From the NCBI GenBank assembly GCA_003024985.2, contig PXIH01S0001692.1: 10,821 bases of DNA. One strand, given 5' to 3'. Both the position numbers and the translations under genes were made by a program. This document shows positions 8,181 to 10,821 of this stretch, piece after piece. Numbering within the stretch: the stretch's first letter is position 1; the number at the start of each line of letters is the position of its first letter. The notes below the pieces were generated by a model, which had not been told where the DNA came from, did no database searches, and was given only the letters and a program-made list of their open reading frames with translations. This stretch comes from Euperipatoides rowelli (taxonomy: Eukaryota > Onychophora > Udeonychophora > Euonychophora > Peripatopsidae).

Positions 8181-8357
8181 TAACTGTTAAATATAATTAA
8201 AATTGATGCATTATATTTCATTTTAAGAAAATTACATGAAAGAAATAATTCTTCAAAAAGAAAATATAATTATACAGTAGGCTATAAAATATTTTGAGAA
8301 TTAAGGGTTGTAGGCCTATAACCTTCCATCTACTCAAAGTATCAATTACTGTACCGT

Positions 8358-8372
8358 TCGAATTGAATTCGA
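8358..8372. repeat. 15-nt perfect palindrome
   Basis: TCGAATT and AATTCGA flank a single G. Too short to assign a role. Confidence 0.6.
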
Positions 8373-8760
8373 TTGCATTTTAACAAAATAGTTACCAAGA
8401 AACATATTTACTGCAAATTGAAAGCTAAAAAGGTTTTCTTTGTGATATTTAGAACAGTGTTTTTGTTAAAAATGAAAGTCAAATCAATTTTCATAATATT
8501 TAATAAGGTATTCAGTGATTAAACTGGGCAAAAAATATAATTAGCCATTTGGATAATTATTAGTAGACAAATTTTAGCAAAAATATGATGTTCATAGCCA
8601 AATTAATGTTAATACTGAAATTTTCATTACTAAAGTGGCACCGTATTTAAAAATAAATAGCATTTTGGCTTAGCCAAAAAAAAGCAAAATCTTAGATTTA
8701 TTAGCATTTGGCTGAAATGCTAGTCACAGCTTAAATTAATAGGTAGGCCTAGGCTATTCG

Positions 8761-8918
8761 TTCGTTAAAAAACAAAGAATCCACATTTTCTTTGATGTTT
8801 ACCTATTGTAAAAAATAGGTATTTTTTTTAATCCACATTTTCTATGAGAAATACCTATCGTATTGTAAACAATAGGTATTCTTCATAGAAAATGTGGATT
8901 CTTTATTTTTCTAACGAA
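8761..8918. repeat. Three-copy foldback (MITE-like) element, 158 bp
   Basis: Outer arms run 8761-8808 and 8870-8918. They pair from TTCGTTA/TAACGAA inward through AAAGAATCCACATTTTCT to ACCTATTG, with scattered mismatches and one indel. A third copy of the AATCCACATTTTCTATGA...ATACCTAT unit (8830-8858) lies in direct orientation between them. It pairs almost perfectly with the right arm (8871-8900) around a 12-nt loop. Shorter ACCTATT/AATAGGT hairpins also form (8801-8820). There is no coding capacity. I could not define a target duplication, although TTCG is duplicated at the left edge. Confidence 0.88.
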
Positions 8919-9169
8919 TTACCTTTATGATAACGATTTAACGTAACTCATGAAGTAAAAGTCGTATCCACAAACCTTTTGTTGCAATTTGTTAACTCAA
9001 AAAGTGTTTTTACATGTCATTAGTAGATCTCTACATGTGACCATTTTGTTGCACGCAGCACATCAAGCAATGTGTTGACAACATATCTATTATGGCAGCT
9101 ATGTTGTTTGTTATTCGAGTTTTAAGAACATTAAGGTTTGGTAAACGTGTGCGGTAAACCATGTCCTTA

Positions 9170-9200
9170 ACATAATCCCACAAAATCAAGTGGGTTATGT
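9170..9200. repeat. Imperfect hairpin
   Basis: ACATAATCCCAC pairs with GTGGGTTATGT around AAAATCAA, with one base missing from the right arm. Confidence 0.55.
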
Positions 9201-9207
9201 GGAAAGA

Positions 9208-9221
9208 TGACCTTGACCTTT
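9208..9221 (-). promoter_or_regulatory. Candidate nuclear-receptor site (TCAAGGTCA type)
   Basis: The minus strand reads AAAGGTCAAGGTCA, containing TCAAGGTCA, the extended half-site bound by monomeric receptors of the FTZ-F1/ERR type, and two adjacent AGGTCA half-sites. A single 14-bp match in an intron can occur by chance, so function is unproven. Confidence 0.3.
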
Positions 9222-10136
9222 AAACTGCTATAAACTTCCAGTTTACATCATCCATGCATGGGTTTTAGATACACTTAGTGGTTCTTCACCATATGATGTT
9301 CAATATTTGCATTGGACAGTTACTATAGATTTCGTTTTGGACAACCATAGCACACATTGTGCTTTTTCTTGGACGCCATTTGCATTAAAAATCCTCCATG
9401 GCGCCATCTATTGACCAACAAAATACTTTTTGTTTTTTGAACATGGTTTAATATAAATGTCAACATATTCATATTTTTTTACAAAACTGTCTCTCTAAAT
9501 AGAACAAGAAATAAAAAGATTTACAAATCATTGAAACAATAAAATTAAATGCTAGTAAACATACTATACAGTAAATGAAAAGTAGGCTATACACCAATCG
9601 ATAAAGCCAATCAATATCAGTCATTCTCGGTATCATCCTTGAAATTTTTTTCCTTATTTTTGAAACAGAAGGAAATCATTCAAAATAAAATCTTGAACAA
9701 AAGAAGTTAAAGAACGTTAATGGCGATACCACGCTGAACAGAAAGTCCGCTGTAGACAACAAAAATATTCCAATCCGGCAATCCACGATATTCATCTACT
9801 CGAAAAATATGATTGAAAAACATTGTACAATAAAAGTAAAAGTCTATCATATTCATATATACACTGTAAATGTTCAAAATTATCTCCAACTTCAATCACA
9901 ATAAAATAAAGAAACATATTTAATTGTAAAATATTTTAGTTTCACCTTGAAATCTAGAGATATTTTAAAATGGCATATCATAGTGTAGCGAAGTGTAACT
10001 TTCAAATATAACTAAGTTAAATAAAAAAAAGCACTCGTGGCAAAGAATATTTAAACAAATTCTCATTATTAAATACCATTGTTAAAACCATTTTTCAAAC
10101 TAATATTTACGAATGTCCGCAGAATTCCAAGAAAAA

Positions 10137-10253
10137 GCAGACAGCCATAGAAGGCTAGATTATCCGTTAAGGAAAGCAGACAGCCATAGAAGACTAGATT
10201 ATCCGTTAAGGAAAGCAGACAGCCATAGAAGGCTAGATTATCCGTTAAGGAAA
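10137..10253 (+). repeat. 39-bp minisatellite, three copies
   Basis: Units 10137-10175, 10176-10214 and 10215-10253 begin GCAGACAGCCATAGAAG and are identical apart from one G/A change in unit 2 (position 18 of the unit). Because 39 is a multiple of three, an open frame from 10113 passes through as three copies of KADSHRRLDYPLR, and the one difference is synonymous (AGG/AGA). The array lies in the intron, 134 bp before exon B. I see no acceptor/donor pair that would make it an exon and know no TIMELESS protein with this repeat, so I annotate it as non-coding. Confidence 0.92.
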
Positions 10254-10361
10254 CTTTGCGCCAACTCTAACAAATTGCAGCTAACGTTTTGTGGATACGA
10301 CTTTTGGTTTATGAGTTATGTTTAATTGTTTACACATCCCACGCTACGGTATATATTAAAA

Positions 10362-10387
10362 TTCTTTTTTTTTTTTTTTCTTTCTAG
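10362..10387 (+). promoter_or_regulatory. Polypyrimidine tract and 3' splice site of exon B
   Basis: TTC, a T run and CTTTCTAG give a strong acceptor. The AG at 10386-10387 sets the exon B start and keeps the Arg codon in frame. Confidence 0.9.
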
Positions 10388-10505
10388 ATTATTAGTCAAC
10401 TTGACCCAGCCAGCTCTTATTTGCTTTGGAGGAAAAGTTCCAGAAGATAAAACTCAATACAATTTTTACCTTGAAGTCATTAGTCATTTGCAGAGTTATA
10501 AAGAA
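10388..10505 (+). CDS. timeout: TIMELESS/timeout internal coding exon B
   Basis: This is the next coding exon of the same gene, 118 nt. Its first base completes the Arg codon split by the intron (AG|A, phase 2). It then reads [20 protein letters not shown] and ends [12 protein letters not shown]. The recalled human protein has [14 protein letters not shown] and YLQAYKE directly after the region encoded by exon A, so the order, the frame and the join all agree. The acceptor is a long T/C run followed by CTTTCTAG, ending at 10387. The donor is GAA|GTAAAT at 10505/10506, leaving phase 0. An in-frame TAA lies 27 bases into the downstream intron, so the protein must continue in an exon beyond the window. 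The exon has no internal stop or frameshift and shows coding-level conservation, so the gene looks functional. VNLTQPA is a highly conserved core of the domain; circadian TIM of Drosophila diverges here (VNLTVPV), which favours timeout. Confidence 0.93.
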
Positions 10506-10821
10506 GTAAATATATTAGTGTCACTTTCTTAATTTTAAATCTTCTCATAGCCTATTTATACTTAACCTTTTGACCCGGAATTAAGCTTGAGGAATTTTCC
10601 TCACCCATTCATATGTCGTAGTGAATCTTCTACTCTCTTAACATTTTTTAAAATATAGCATGTACTGTAAGTCCTTCATTGAAATAAATTAAAGGTCAAA
10701 TGCAACGGATTTTAAATTTTTTTTAAATTATTGATTTTCAAAGATAATTACTAAAAAAAAAATTCCACTGGAAAAAAATAATTTAAAATGCATAAAAAAA
10801 GTTATTTAAAGATAAAATTAA
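10506..10821 (+). other. Start of the intron downstream of exon B
   Basis: The intron begins GTAAATAT and runs off the window. It is very AT-rich, with T and A runs after 10700. The only structure noted is a small hairpin at 10588-10603 (arms TGAGGAA and TTCCTCA, 2-nt centre). No further TIMELESS exon is visible. Confidence 0.85.

Larger units (their letters stand above)
7872..10387 (+). other. Intron between TIMELESS exons A and B (2516 bp, phase 2)
   Basis: GTAATA at the 5' end and a pyrimidine tract with CTTTCTAG at the 3' end bound this intron. Removing it joins AG and A into an Arg codon and restores the conserved [11 protein letters not shown] junction. It contains an A-rich interspersed repeat (about 7993-8180), a three-copy foldback element (8761-8918), a nuclear-receptor-like motif (9208-9221) and a 39-bp minisatellite (10137-10253). 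The stretches 8181-8760, 9222-10130 and 10254-10360 are AT-rich with no coding evidence that I can see. Confidence 0.9.

Noticed and set aside
8830-8900. microRNA precursor
   Set aside because: The stem is long and nearly perfect, but the sequence is a repeat unit present three times in the element, which is better explained as a foldback transposon relic.
10113-10325. 70-residue frame with three 13-residue repeats as a gene or cassette exon
   Set aside because: The frame stays open because the repeat period is divisible by three. No convincing splice donor follows it, and no such insert is known to me in TIMELESS.
10326-10387. Upstream extension of exon B to the ATG at 10326
   Set aside because: The extension translates a T tract (poly-Phe) ending in a strong TTTCTAG acceptor, so it is intronic.

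Overview
The window is AT-rich nuclear DNA from an animal, most likely an invertebrate. It contains two internal coding exons of a TIMELESS-family gene (the timeout / TIMELESS orthologue, which works in the replication-fork protection complex), both on the + strand. The evidence for a eukaryote is two spliced exons with consensus GT/AG borders and polypyrimidine tracts, several decayed non-LTR retrotransposons, and hAT-type elements with 8-bp target duplications. The octamer TAGGCCTA and its half-sites recur throughout. From memory such motifs are common in some hemipteran and marine-invertebrate genomes, but I cannot name the species with confidence.

Layout. Positions 1-7717 are intron upstream of the first visible exon. 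The exon with the TIMELESS start codon was not found and probably lies outside the window. This intron carries four long G/C homopolymers (all before 2100), a strong CCAAT-containing hairpin (887-948), a minus-strand CR1/Jockey-like LINE relic (about 1425-1990), A-rich interspersed repeats, a 302-bp hAT-like element with a perfect 8-bp duplication (4321-4622), a plus-strand LINE reverse-transcriptase relic (about 5111-6400) interrupted by a second, 505-bp hAT-like element (5798-6302), and a 5'-truncated LINE 3' end (about 7144-7590) stopping just before the exon. Exon A is 7718-7871 and exon B is 10388-10505. They join in frame into 91 complete codons plus one split first codon, matching the N-terminal part of TIMELESS. 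The 2.5-kb intron between them holds an A-rich repeat, a three-copy foldback element (8761-8918) and a 3 x 39-bp minisatellite (10137-10253). Positions 10506-10821 begin the next intron.

There is one functional gene here and the rest is intronic repeat history. I see no RNA gene, operon, CRISPR array or convincing new biological system. The most interesting structures are the foldback element, the minisatellite with codon-like periodicity and the nested transposon layers.
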